From Dehalococcoidia bacterium (GTDB lineage Bacteria; Chloroflexota; Dehalococcoidia; Lucifugimonadales; Australimonadaceae): a stretch of DNA of 64,000 nucleotides. Below are positions 25,105-32,723 of this stretch, piece after piece. The notes under the pieces are model-generated. The model searched no databases, had not been told where the DNA came from, and saw only the letters and a program-made list of their open reading frames with translations. Positions within the stretch are counted from its first letter, which is position 1. Each line of letters opens with the position of its first letter. The translations under genes were made by a program, and so were the position numbers. The DNA is taken from positions 440,878-504,877 of the forward strand of contig JAJEFD010000013.1 of assembly GCA_022820645.1 (NCBI GenBank), in the 5' to 3' direction.

Positions 25105-25400
25105 ACATCCTCGGCATCGGCAACCTCGAGCTCATCTGGATACTGCTGCTTGCGCTCGTGCTGCTGGGGCCGGGGCGCATGGTCGACGCTGCGCGTGCGG
25201 CGGGGAAGTTCTGGCGCGAGGCCCAACACGTATTGCGCGCCGCGGCTGACGCGGCGACGGTCAGTCTCGACGCGCCGCCGCCCCGCAGCGCACCCCGCGA
25301 TCCACTCCCCGAGCCGGAGGACGCGGTCGCGCGCGAAGGCACCGGCGACGAGGCGGACGCGCAGCCGGGTGCTGAGGACACGTCTCCGGAGGCGCGGTAG
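25101..25400 (+). CDS. tatB: Twin-arginine translocase subunit TatB/TatA-like
   Basis: 99 residues starting at an ATG that overlaps the preceding stop. One N-terminal membrane helix (LELIWILLLALVLLGPGRM) is followed by an amphipathic helix (VDAARAAGKFWREAQHVLRA) and an acidic, proline-rich tail, which is the TatA/TatB plan. The Gly-Pro hinge is present (LGPGRM). It lies directly before tatC, and a second TatA-like gene is at 27571-27798, so this one is tentatively the TatB role. TatB with TatC recognises twin-arginine signals on folded proteins. The assignment A versus B rests on position and the longer tail. Confidence 0.85.
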   Translation: MNILGIGNLELIWILLLALVLLGPGRMVDAARAAGKFWREAQHVLRAAADAATVSLDAPPPRSAPRDPLPEPEDAVAREGTGDEADAQPGAEDTSPEAR

Positions 25401-25402
25401 CG

Positions 25403-26248
25403 ATGGCCGCGAAGGAGATGACGCTCCGCGAGCACCTGGAGGAATTACGCAGGCGGCTCGTCATCGTCGTCGTGTTTGTCATCCTCGCGATGATCGTGGC
25501 GTTCGTCTTCCGCAACCCCATCTTCGCCTTCCTGCTGGAACCCGGCTTCTCCCAACTCGACGAGAAGCCGATAGCGACCGAGGTGCTGGAGACGGTTGGC
25601 GTGACGTTCAAGGTGACGCTTCTCGTCGCGTTCGCCGCCTCGCTCCCCGTCGTGCTCTACCACGTCATCATGTTCGCCTCGCCCGGTCTTACCACGCGGG
25701 AGCGGCTCTACGTCTTCCTCTTCCTGCCGGGCGTGCTCATCGCGTTCGGCGCGGGCGTGGCGTTCGGCTACTACGTGCTCTTCCCTCCGGCGTTCTACTT
25801 CCTCTTCAACTTCGGCTCGGAGAACGTGAACCCGGAGATACGCATCGCCAGCTACGTCAACGTCATCACGTCGCTCATGTTCTGGATGGGCGTCGTCTTC
25901 CAGATACCGCTGGTGCTCTTCGCGCTCGGACGCCTCGGCGTCGTCAGTTCGCGATGGCTGCTGCGCCGGTGGCGCTTCGCCGTCCTGATCGCGTTCATCG
26001 CCGCCGCGATGATCACCCCGACGTTCGACCCCGTGAACCAGACGTTCGTCGCCGTGCCCATCATCGTCCTCTACCTGTTCGGCATCCTGCTGGCGCGGTT
26101 CGGCGAGCGGCTGCGGCGCGGCGCGAGGGCGGAGAAAACCGAGCGCGGCCCCGGCCTGCTGCGGCGCATCGGGCGCCGCCTCGCGTTCTGGCGGCTGCCG
26201 GGCTTCCTGTGGCGCAAGCTCTTCCGGCGCGGTCGCGGCGAGTCGTAG
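25403..26248 (+). CDS. tatC: Twin-arginine translocase subunit TatC
   Basis: 281 residues, six membrane helices. The N-terminus MTLREHLEELRRRLVI is the family signature that binds the RR signal peptide. Other conserved parts are ETVGVTFKVTLLVAFAASLPVVLYHV, FASPGLTTRER, FAFGYYVLFPPAFYFL-type helix 3, and ITPTFDPVNQTFVAVPIIVLYLFGI. The arginine-rich C-terminal extension (about 40 residues) is longer than in E. coli. It is two bases behind tatB. An MFS gene starts immediately after. Confidence 0.96.
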   Translation: MAAKEMTLREHLEELRRRLVIVVVFVILAMIVAFVFRNPIFAFLLEPGFSQLDEKPIATEVLETVGVTFKVTLLVAFAASLPVVLYHVIMFASPGLTTRERLYVFLFLPGVLIAFGAGVAFGYYVLFPPAFYFLFNFGSENVNPEIRIASYVNVITSLMFWMGVVFQIPLVLFALGRLGVVSSRWLLRRWRFAVLIAFIAAAMITPTFDPVNQTFVAVPIIVLYLFGILLARFGERLRRGARAEKTERGPGLLRRIGRRLAFWRLPGFLWRKLFRRGRGES

Positions 26249-26249
26249 G

Positions 26250-27497
26250 TTGAGAGTTCCGGAGCGACTCGCCGGCACACTCCCGTTCTACTACGGCTGG
26301 GTCGTCGTGGGCGTGGGCGCGGCGGCGGTCACGTCGCGGGTCGTGGGCTCGGTCGAGGCGGCGAGCGTCTTCGTTGCCGCGCTCACCGCCGAGTACGGAT
26401 GGAGCGCGACCCTGCTCGCGGTGCCCACCCTGATCGGCAGCTCCGGCAGCGCGCTGGGCGGCCCGTTCGTGGGACGCCTGCTGGACAGGCGCGGCCCGCG
26501 ACTCGTCACCACCGTGGGGACGGCGCTCGTCGGCGTCTCCTGCTTCGTGCTCGCGGCCACGCAGTCCATCCTCTTCTACATCGCCTTCTACGGCCTGCTC
26601 CGCATGGCAGGGCAGGGGATGGTGCAGCTCTCCAGCCAGATCACCGCCGCCAAGTGGTTCGAGCGTCGACGCGGACGCGCCATCGCGCTCATCACGCTCA
26701 TATCGAGCGTCGGCCTCGTCGGCGCGCCGCCCGTCGCGCAGGCGCTCATCGACGGCCCCGGCATCGCCGTGGCGTGGATGTTCTTCGGCTGCCTTGCGCT
26801 GGGGATAGGCACGGTGCCGTCCCTGCTGCTCCTCGTCCGCAGCCCGGAGGACCTTGGACTCCAGCCGGACGGCGCTCCGCAGGCGAGCGCGCCGGTCCAA
26901 CGGCAGAGCTTCACCGCGGGCCAGGCGGTCCATACCCCGGCGCTCTGGGCCATCGTCTTCGCCGTGTTCATGGTCTCGTCGGTGATGACCGGCGTCGGGT
27001 TCCACCAGCTCGCCTACTACACCGAGCGCGGCATCGACCCCACCGTCGGCGCGTACGTCGTGAGCAGCTTCGCGTTCGGGTTCTTCGCGGGCGGCGTCAC
27101 CTGGGCTCCCCTGGCCGACCGCCTGCCCGTCCGCTTCATCCTCACGGGGCTCTACCTCTCCGGCGTGGGCACCATGATGCTGATGCTGCAGGTGCACGCT
27201 CCGTGGCAGGCGTTCGCGGCGGCACTGGCGTTCGGCATGCTCGTGGGCGGCTCCATCCAACTGCCCACCATGCTCCTCGCCAACTACTTCGGGCGGGCGC
27301 ACATCGGCGCGATAGGCGGCACGGTGCACATGGCGCGCGGGTTCGGACTCGGCAGCGGGCCGGTCATCGGCGGACTGCTGATCGACGGGATCGGCTACGA
27401 GGCGGCGTGGGTAGCGTTCGGGGCGTTCGCAGCGACGGCTGCGGTGCTGATGGGGTTCGCGCGGCGGCCCCGGCTGCCGGTGGGAGTGAGCGTCTGA
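26250..27497 (+). CDS. Major facilitator superfamily transporter
   Basis: 415 residues, twelve hydrophobic segments. The start is TTG 26250, one base after the tatC stop, without a clear ribosome binding site, so it may depend on coupling. The loop GRLLDRRGPRLV between helices 2 and 3 is the MFS signature; WFERRRGRAIALITL and WAPLADRLPVRFIL are the matching loops in each half. The general look (FYYGWVVVGVGAAAV start, LLRSPEDLGLQPDG mid-loop) is that of the monocarboxylate/oxalate-formate antiporter group. The substrate is unknown. Confidence 0.88.
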   Translation: MRVPERLAGTLPFYYGWVVVGVGAAAVTSRVVGSVEAASVFVAALTAEYGWSATLLAVPTLIGSSGSALGGPFVGRLLDRRGPRLVTTVGTALVGVSCFVLAATQSILFYIAFYGLLRMAGQGMVQLSSQITAAKWFERRRGRAIALITLISSVGLVGAPPVAQALIDGPGIAVAWMFFGCLALGIGTVPSLLLLVRSPEDLGLQPDGAPQASAPVQRQSFTAGQAVHTPALWAIVFAVFMVSSVMTGVGFHQLAYYTERGIDPTVGAYVVSSFAFGFFAGGVTWAPLADRLPVRFILTGLYLSGVGTMMLMLQVHAPWQAFAAALAFGMLVGGSIQLPTMLLANYFGRAHIGAIGGTVHMARGFGLGSGPVIGGLLIDGIGYEAAWVAFGAFAATAAVLMGFARRPRLPVGVSV

Positions 27498-27498
27498 T

Positions 27499-27535
27499 CC
27501 CCTCTCCCTACAAGGGGAGAGGGCTGGGGTGAGGG
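27499..27535. repeat. Interspersed palindrome, CCCTCTCCC / GGGAGAGGG family
   Basis: CCCTCTCCC (27500-27508) and GGGAGAGGG (27515-27523) form a 9-bp stem and are followed by the family's 3' flank CTGGGGTGAGGG. The same arrangement recurs at 45503-45535 and 46491-46556 inside genes and in degenerate form at 28916-28976. Here it lies between the MFS gene and the convergent tatA, where it may also act as a terminator. Confidence 0.75.
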
Positions 27536-27570
27536 TACTGCGGGGCGAGTGGGGATGCTCGACGCAGGAC

Positions 27571-27798
27571 TCAGGCCGAGGGCTTGTCGGACGTGGACTC
27601 GGCCTTCTCCGGTTCGCCTGAGCCGGACTCGGCGGCCTTGCCCTCGACGCCTTCCTTGACCTCGCTCACGGAGCCGCGGAACTCGCGGATGCCCTTGCCG
27701 AGCGCGCGCCCGATCTCCGGCACGCGGCTCGCCCCGAAGATGACGAGCACGATGACGAGGATGATGACCAGTTCCGGCCAGCCCAGTCCGAATGGCAT
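27571..27798 (-). CDS. tatA: Twin-arginine translocase subunit TatA
   Basis: 75 residues: short helix WPELVIILVIVLVIFGASRV, the hinge FGASRVPEIG, amphipathic helix GRALGKGIREFRGSVSEVK and an acidic Glu/Ser tail, i.e. the standard TatA that polymerises to form the export pore. The conserved FG dipeptide before the amphipathic helix is present. It lies on the opposite strand, about 2 kb from tatB-tatC, with its own start; holA follows downstream on the same strand. Confidence 0.95.
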   Translation of the reverse strand: MPFGLGWPELVIILVIVLVIFGASRVPEIGRALGKGIREFRGSVSEVKEGVEGKAAESGSGEPEKAESTSDKPSA

Positions 27799-27861
27799 CG
27801 CACAGACTCCCGCTCGTTAACGAGCACATGCAGGATACCACACGGGGGGGAAGCGCTCTTC

Positions 27862-28884
27862 CTACCGCGCGGCGCGAGCGGTGGGCAGCGCCGACGCGCC
27901 CGCCAGCATCTCCGTGAGCGCAAGCTCGTCCGACGTGCCCGTCTTCAGCGCGACGTCGGTCTCCAGCAGCAGACGGTAGAGCGCGCGCACGGCTTCCGGT
28001 GAGAACCGGCGGGCCTGGTCCATCGTCTTGCGCACCACGAAATCGGACGACGTCCCCAGCCGGGCAGGCCACTCCTGCTGCGGCGCCTTGCGCGCGAGCA
28101 ACTCCTGTGCGAGCGCCACCATGCGCGCCTGCCGCGCAACCATCGTGAGCAGGTACGGCCCTGCCGCGCCCTCGTCGAGCAGCTGCCGCATCGAGTTGAG
28201 CGCCGCGCCCGTCCGGCGCTCCATGATGGCGTCCACGAGCGCGAAGACGTTGGCGTCCTTCGTGCTGCTCACGAGCGCCTTCACGTCGTCCTCGCCGATG
28301 GGCCTGCCGTCGCAGTAGATGGTCAGCTTCTCCAGTTCGGAGTCCATCACCCACAGGTTCGGCCCTATCTGCTCCGCGAGCATCGAGGCCGTGCGACGGT
28401 CGATCTCGCCGCCCTTCTGCGCCGCGCGCTCCGACACCCACGCCGCGAGTGCGTCCCGCCGCAGCGGGGCGAACTCGCGCACCCGCACCTGGCCGTCGCC
28501 GGCCTCCGCCACCGCCTTCAGGAACGGGTTGGCGGGTGAGAGCCTGCCCTCGAAGAAGATCACGTCCGACGTCGGCGGCAGTTCGCCGAGCAGCGCGCTC
28601 AGCTCTGCCGGGGGCCGCGCCTGCGCGCCGTCCTGCCCGCGCCTTCCGCCCCGGCGCTGGCCGCCCTCCGCCGTCCCCATCAGCCCGCGAACGACGACCG
28701 CCCGGCGGTCCGCGAGGAACGGCACGACCATCGCGGCGGCGGCGAGCTTGTCGACCGAGAACTCACGCGCCTCGAGCTCCGAGACGTTGGAGTCGCGCAC
28801 GTCCTCCGGCCCGACGGCCTCCAGCAGCTCGCGGAGCGCCTCCGTGGCCGAGAACGAGTCTTCACCGTGCAGGACGTATATCAC
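27862..28884 (-). CDS. holA: DNA polymerase III delta subunit
   Basis: 340 residues from GTG 28884. The delta subunit opens the sliding clamp within the clamp loader. Hallmarks are YVLHGEDSFSATEALREL at the start (in place of a Walker A), MVVPFLADRRAVVVRGL, the FFEGRLSPANPFLKAV strand, WVMDSELEKLTIYCDG and the C-terminal collar segments FALVDAIMERRTGAAL and FSPEAVRALYRLLLETDVALKTG. A run of Gly/Arg/Gln (GQRRGGRRGQDGAQARPP) interrupts domain 1 and is an unusual insert. The apparent longer frame to 29397 is antisense to the DUF1232 gene and is not part of it. Confidence 0.92.
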   Translation of the reverse strand: MIYVLHGEDSFSATEALRELLEAVGPEDVRDSNVSELEAREFSVDKLAAAAMVVPFLADRRAVVVRGLMGTAEGGQRRGGRRGQDGAQARPPAELSALLGELPPTSDVIFFEGRLSPANPFLKAVAEAGDGQVRVREFAPLRRDALAAWVSERAAQKGGEIDRRTASMLAEQIGPNLWVMDSELEKLTIYCDGRPIGEDDVKALVSSTKDANVFALVDAIMERRTGAALNSMRQLLDEGAAGPYLLTMVARQARMVALAQELLARKAPQQEWPARLGTSSDFVVRKTMDQARRFSPEAVRALYRLLLETDVALKTGTSDELALTEMLAGASALPTARAAR

Positions 28885-28915
28885 GAGGGTGCACCATCTC
28901 CGCTTGATGATGAAC

Positions 28916-28976
28916 ACCTCTCCCTTGAGGGAAGAGGTCGCCGCCGTGCTTCGAGGCGTGAGCGGCGGGTGAGGGT
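28916..28976. repeat. Degenerate copy of the CCTCTCCC palindrome family
   Basis: CCTCTCCC TTGA GGGAAGAGG makes a near-perfect stem, and GGGTGAGGG ends the unit after a 35-nt insert that itself holds GCCGCCG...CGGCGGG. It lies between the divergent holA and DUF1232 genes. Confidence 0.55.
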
Positions 28977-29019
28977 GGACCGGAGCGCGCGGGCGTATAC
29001 TCGTAGCAGGAGGCTTGGC

Positions 29020-29385
29020 GTGGGGATGTTCCTGTTCCTGAGGCGGCTCCTGTCGGTAGTCTACCTGATGACGCACCCGGCGGTGCCGGTGCACCTGAAG
29101 GTGCTGCCCGTGCTCGCGTTCATCTACCTCGTCTTCCCGCGCGACCTCTGGTTCGACTTCCGCGCCTTCGGTTTCCTGGACGATTTCATCGTCGGCGGAC
29201 TGCTCATCGGCACGTTCGTGAACAAGGGCTGGGCCCGCGTGCTCGAGGCGCAGCGCAAGCGCGACGAGACCATTCCCGCCGAGTTCCGCGTCATCAACGA
29301 GGACGACCCGCCTTCGACTGAGGACACGCCCCCCGGCGACGCCCCGGACACCGACGGCGCCCCCTCCTCCGACCTCCGCGGGTGA
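29020..29385 (+). CDS. DUF1232 (YkvA-like) membrane protein
   Basis: 121 residues from GTG 29020, chosen for AGGAGG six bases upstream; ATG 29026 is the alternative. The core MTHPAVPVHLKVLPVLAFIY then FPRDLWFDF and FLDDFIVGGLLIGTFV matches the DUF1232 family, small integral proteins with a conserved P.D..P/D pattern. The C-terminal 40 residues are acidic and Pro/Thr-rich and look disordered. Function of the family is unknown. The gene is divergent from holA. Confidence 0.85.
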   Translation: MGMFLFLRRLLSVVYLMTHPAVPVHLKVLPVLAFIYLVFPRDLWFDFRAFGFLDDFIVGGLLIGTFVNKGWARVLEAQRKRDETIPAEFRVINEDDPPSTEDTPPGDAPDTDGAPSSDLRG

Positions 29386-29408
29386 GGGCGGGGCCAACAG
29401 GGTGCTGA

Positions 29409-30257
29409 ATGCGAACTGAACCGCGTCAACCCTCCGCTGCCTTACGCGCCTCCCCGGCAGCCTATGGCTGGGCGATAGCGCTCATCCTGCTCGCAGGCAT
29501 TGCGCTGACGCTTGCATTCTTCGCTTCGTCCGATGTCCGTATACCGTTCTGGCTTTACCTGTTGCTTGGCTTCATCGGGGTAGGAGCCCCCTTCGTCGCA
29601 GGCTGGATGTCCCCAAGACTCGGTGTCGTAGTGCTCATTCCATTCGTCATGCTGGCCGGGACGTACATCGGTTACACGAACTCCGACTTCTATCCCGGAG
29701 ATGTGTTCGAGCGCGAGGTCTACATGTTCATCCAGGCCTTCATGCTCGGCGGAATGACGTCGGCCATATTCACTGCGGGTTGGGGCGTGCGTCTCGCAGT
29801 GAAGAGGGCGGTCCGCAGGCCGGTCCGGAAGGACACCAAGGTGAGACTCGATAAGCGGTCCGTGTTCACCCTCGTGCGCGTCGGCATGGCAGCCCACCGC
29901 TGGATGATATTCCTCTTCCTGCTTACCGGAGTCACACTCTCAGTGTGGCTCTTCATCGTAGCGGCGTCGGATCCCAATCCCTGGCTCGTGATATTGACTA
30001 CCGTAGTCGGCATCGGGGCGCCCTGCGTCGCGGGCTGGCTCTCCCCGAAACTCAGTCACGTGGCATTCCTCCCCTTCGTTCTGCTGGTCAGCATGTGGGT
30101 GGCATACCGGGTATACATCTTCAACACCGGAGACGCGAATCTGGTACCTTCATTTGTCCCCGCATTCGTCCTGGCCGGCTTTGCATGCAGCGCGTTTGCT
30201 GTCGGGTGGGGAGCGCGATGGACGGTGCGCAGGGCTGACTCCCGGTTGCGGAGGTAG
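29409..30257 (+). CDS. Integral membrane protein with two homologous halves
   Basis: 282 residues, about six to eight membrane helices. The halves (about 19-135 and 163-275) align throughout: LILLAGIALTLAFF with LFLLTGVTLSVWLF, GFIGVGAPFVAGWMSPRLG with VVGIGAPCVAGWLSPKLS, LIPFVMLAGTYIGY with FLPFVLLVSMWVAY, and TAGWGVRLAVKRAVRR with AVGWGARWTVRRADSR. This is an internal gene duplication. The shared motif GxGAPxVAGWxSPxL is striking and unfamiliar. No family is recognised and no operon partner is evident; GC content is lower than that of the flanking genes. Confidence 0.75.
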   Translation: MRTEPRQPSAALRASPAAYGWAIALILLAGIALTLAFFASSDVRIPFWLYLLLGFIGVGAPFVAGWMSPRLGVVVLIPFVMLAGTYIGYTNSDFYPGDVFEREVYMFIQAFMLGGMTSAIFTAGWGVRLAVKRAVRRPVRKDTKVRLDKRSVFTLVRVGMAAHRWMIFLFLLTGVTLSVWLFIVAASDPNPWLVILTTVVGIGAPCVAGWLSPKLSHVAFLPFVLLVSMWVAYRVYIFNTGDANLVPSFVPAFVLAGFACSAFAVGWGARWTVRRADSRLRR

Positions 30258-30298
30258 GGGCCGGGCCGGCGGTGTAACATCCCCCCACGGAGGTCCCT

Positions 30299-31063
30299 AT
30301 GGCCGTACACGAACTCTGCTTCCTCCCCAACGGAGTCCTGAGCCTGCCCCGCTCGCGCGTCATCTACGGCGACACGAGTGACGAGCGGCTGCTCACGCCC
30401 GTCTACAGCGTTCTGCTCCGCACCGACGACGGCGACATCCTGTACGACACCGGCATCGACCCCAACGCCGCCTACGACCCGAAGGCGCTCGAGGGCATCA
30501 CGCGCAACCTCCACTCGTTCACCGAGGAGGACGACATCCGCAACCGCCTGCGCGACGTCGGCACGACCGAGGACCAGGTGCGGACGGTCATCATGTCGCA
30601 CTTCCACTACGACCACGTCGGCGGGCTGCGCTACTTCAGGAACGCGAAGGTCTACGTGCAGAACAACGAGTACCGGGCCGGGATGCACCCCGACATGGGG
30701 ATGGACCGCGTCCTCCGCAAACAGTACTTCGACCATCCGCTCGACTTCGAGACAGTCATGGGCGATACCGAGATCGTGCCGGGCGTCTGGGCGCTGTCGA
30801 CGTTCGGCCACACGCCGGGACACCAGAGCCTGCTCGTGGAGCTGCCAAACAGCGGCACGATGATCTTCAGCGGCGACGCCATCCACGTCTGGGAGAACGC
30901 CGAGAAGGAGCGCCCCTTCAACGGCTTCTACAACCTCCAGGACGCCTACGAGTCCATCCGCCGCCTCAAGATGCTCGCCGCCGTCACGAAGGGCACCCTC
31001 GTCCCCAGCCACGACCCCGCCGTCTGGGAGACATTTAAACCTGCGCCGTACCGGTACACGTAG
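30299..31063 (+). CDS. Metallo-beta-lactamase-fold hydrolase, N-acyl homoserine lactonase family
   Basis: 254 residues with the metal-binding motif SHFHYDHVGG, then GHTPGHQSLLVELP, FSGDAIHVWENAE and PSHDPAVW, which together supply the two-zinc site. The order and spacing fit the AttM/AiiA group that opens the lactone ring of acyl-homoserine lactones, but the same subfamily contains other lactonases. The N-terminal GDTSDERLLTPVYSVLLRT segment is also typical. It begins at ATG 30299 with GGAGG 5 nt upstream. If it is a true AHL lactonase it would quench signals of other bacteria; no LuxI/LuxR genes are present here. Confidence 0.85.
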   Translation: MAVHELCFLPNGVLSLPRSRVIYGDTSDERLLTPVYSVLLRTDDGDILYDTGIDPNAAYDPKALEGITRNLHSFTEEDDIRNRLRDVGTTEDQVRTVIMSHFHYDHVGGLRYFRNAKVYVQNNEYRAGMHPDMGMDRVLRKQYFDHPLDFETVMGDTEIVPGVWALSTFGHTPGHQSLLVELPNSGTMIFSGDAIHVWENAEKERPFNGFYNLQDAYESIRRLKMLAAVTKGTLVPSHDPAVWETFKPAPYRYT

Positions 31064-31074
31064 GGCATTCCTCC

Positions 31075-31103
31075 GTCATTCCCGCGAAGGCGGGAACCCA
31101 GAG
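31075..31103. repeat. Interspersed palindrome, GTCATTCCCGCGAAGGCGGGAA family
   Basis: TTCCCGC gaag GCGGGAA forms a 7-bp stem preceded by GTCA and followed by CCCAGAG. A second copy with nearly the same sequence lies at 55983-56010, and a truncated start at 55963-55974. The rest of the 31064-31286 spacer holds only the toxin-antitoxin leader and nothing else recognisable. Confidence 0.75.
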
Positions 31104-31286
31104 GGTGGCGCAAGGTCGCGCGCCTGCACTACGGCACCCCGCTCGTGGGTGGGCCTGTCGAATCCCGCGCCCTCAGCGTGGTACTCCGGCGGGCGCGGGG
31201 AAGCGCTCTTTGGATGCTATGCTGTTGACGATGCCGACGTAGCCCAGCCTCATGAAGGCGGATGTGTCGGCTCAGGAGGGAAGACC

Positions 31287-31538
31287 ATGTCTGGCAACGC
31301 GAAACTGCTGGAGCGTGTCACGGCCCGCCCTGAAGTGTTTGGCGGAAAGCCGATCGTCCGCGATATGAGGATATCGGTAGAGTTCGTTCTGAGCCTCCTG
31401 AGCCAGGGAACTACTCAGGACGAGTTGCTGGACGATTACCCTGAACTGGAGCCGGAGGACATTCGCGCCTGCATCGCCTACGCCCACACGGTGATAGCCG
31501 GAGACACGCTGGCCTCCGTTTCCGTCGCGGCGTCGTGA
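31287..31538 (+). CDS. DUF433 family antitoxin
   Basis: 83 residues from ATG 31287 (AGGAGGGAAG upstream). RVTARPEVFGGKPIVRDMRI, FVLSLLSQGTTQDELLDDYP and LEPEDIRACIAYA match the DUF433 family, small helical proteins that are paired with PIN-like toxins and bind their own promoter. The GTGA overlap with the downstream toxin gene is the usual arrangement. It would neutralise the toxin and repress the operon. Confidence 0.9.
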   Translation: MSGNAKLLERVTARPEVFGGKPIVRDMRISVEFVLSLLSQGTTQDELLDDYPELEPEDIRACIAYAHTVIAGDTLASVSVAAS

Positions 31539-31888
31539 GGTTCCTCGTAGACCGGTGCGCAGGTCGCCGATTGGCGGAGTGGCTCCAGACTGGCGGACAT
31601 GATGTGATGGAGGCGAGGACCCTGGGCCCGGATCCCGGGGACAGAGCTTTGTTGGAGTTGGCAGCATCGACGGGTCGGGTCCTGGTTACGATAGATACCG
31701 ACTTCGGTGAGTTGATCTACGTGCACGACCAGCCGCACGCCGGGCTGATCCGGTTGCCGGACGTCCCGACCGAGCAGCGCATAGCACTGGTGGCCGAAGT
31801 CCTCCAACGGCATGCCCACGCCCTGGAAGCGAAAGCTGTGGTAACGATACGTGGAGAGCGGGTCCGAATCTCTCATCCGTCGACATGA
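31535..31888 (+). CDS. DUF5615 PIN-like toxin
   Basis: 117 residues starting at a GTG that overlaps the antitoxin stop. RFLVDRCAGRRLAEWLQTGGHDV, DRALLELAASTGRVLVTIDTDFGEL and QPHAGLIRLPDVP match the DUF5615 family, a PIN-like fold expected to be a ribonuclease with an Asp-rich metal site (Asp6; Asp in VTIDTDFGEL). The second conserved position after VD is usually Glu or Asn but here is Arg, so catalytic strength is uncertain. Confidence 0.88.
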   Translation: MRFLVDRCAGRRLAEWLQTGGHDVMEARTLGPDPGDRALLELAASTGRVLVTIDTDFGELIYVHDQPHAGLIRLPDVPTEQRIALVAEVLQRHAHALEAKAVVTIRGERVRISHPST

Positions 31889-31938
31889 GTTGACCGCCGC
31901 ATCTTCACGGACTACTATCCCGCGACACAACAAAGAGG

Positions 31939-32319
31939 ATGATTATGTTCTGGCCTGAACCGCGTTCCCGTAAATCCTTCGGGAAAATTGAGAGAGATGC
32001 CCTGTACAAAGCTCAGGGAGGCAAGTGCATGTACTGCGGCCGTAAGGTCGCCAAAGACCTCTTTGACGTTGATCACAAGACCCCGTTCTCCCGCGGCGGC
32101 AGCGACAGGTTGTCCAACTTGCAGTTACTTTGCCGGACATGCAACACACGCAAGGGAGACATGAGCGATGGTGAGTTCAGGAGGCGTTACAAGCTGGGGG
32201 CCTCGCGTGGGGCGAAGCCGCCGAGCAAGGCTATTCCCATGTCCTACTTTGATAATGTCTCCAAGCAGATAGCCTCTCGAAACGCGAAGGCCAGACGTCG
32301 CGAAAACTCTTGGTGGTAG
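31939..32319 (+). CDS. HNH endonuclease domain protein
   Basis: 126 residues: CMYCGRK, FDVDHKTPFSRGGSDRLSNL and LLCRTCNTRKGD supply the HNH core (Asp-His) with two CxxC pairs for structural zinc. The start could be ATG 31939 or ATG 31945; AGAGG lies closer to the second. GC content is about 50%, clearly below its neighbours, suggesting recent transfer. It is alone, without terminase, restriction or toxin-domain genes, so its role (mobile nuclease or defence remnant) is open. Confidence 0.85.
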   Translation: MIMFWPEPRSRKSFGKIERDALYKAQGGKCMYCGRKVAKDLFDVDHKTPFSRGGSDRLSNLQLLCRTCNTRKGDMSDGEFRRRYKLGASRGAKPPSKAIPMSYFDNVSKQIASRNAKARRRENSWW

Positions 32320-32526
32320 AGATAGAAAATAGACGCCAGACATAACCTTCGTGGTTATTTGGGGTGGTGTCTTTTCGCTGCTTTCACCTGAAAACACGTG
32401 GAGCAATAGCACTCCCCCAGTGACACCCGCCCCTTACACCACCGCCCCCTGACCGCGTACCCTGTTCCGTGAGCGACGCGTCGAGCATCCAGGCGCCCTG
32501 CCGGGCCCCGGCGGCAGTCACGGGCG

Positions 32527-32652
32527 CTGGCCTCGTTTTGGCCTCATCGCGGCATCGTTCACGTCTGGGTTGGCTTCGATTCGGCTCCGTCGTGGCCTCG
32601 TTGGAGCATGCGTCCCCCGAATGAGTGAGGCCAAATGAGGCCAGATGAGGCC
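32527..32652. repeat. Spaced copies of a TGAGGCC repeat forming a long inverted repeat
   Basis: The 404-nt spacer between the HNH gene and ilvD contains no convincing gene. GGCCTCGTTTTGGCCTCAT (32529-32547) is nearly the reverse complement of GAGGCCAAATGAGGCC (32627-32642), and ATGAGGCC recurs in tandem at 32635-32642 and 32645-32652. GTGGCCTCGTTGG at 32592-32604 is a further half-copy. It could be the remnant of a mobile element end. Confidence 0.5.
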
Positions 32653-32688
32653 ACCTGCAGAGTCCGCCGCTGGCCCGGAGGCGCAGGC

Positions 32689-32694
32689 TATAAT
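32689..32694 (+). promoter_or_regulatory. Consensus -10 box of ilvD
   Basis: TATAAT matches the sigma-70 -10 consensus and lies 29 bp before the ilvD ATG, leaving a short 5' UTR with GGAGGAG as ribosome binding site. No good -35 is visible at 17 bp. There is no room for a leader peptide, unlike the cys and thrS transcripts. Confidence 0.6.
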
Positions 32695-32723
32695 CGAGAG
32701 CGTACCTACTCGGAGGAGTCCTC

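Noticed and set aside
27862..29397. A 511-residue holA product
   Set aside because: The extension is antisense to the DUF1232 gene and the palindrome; the delta-subunit motif YVLHGEDSF begins right after the GTG at 28884.
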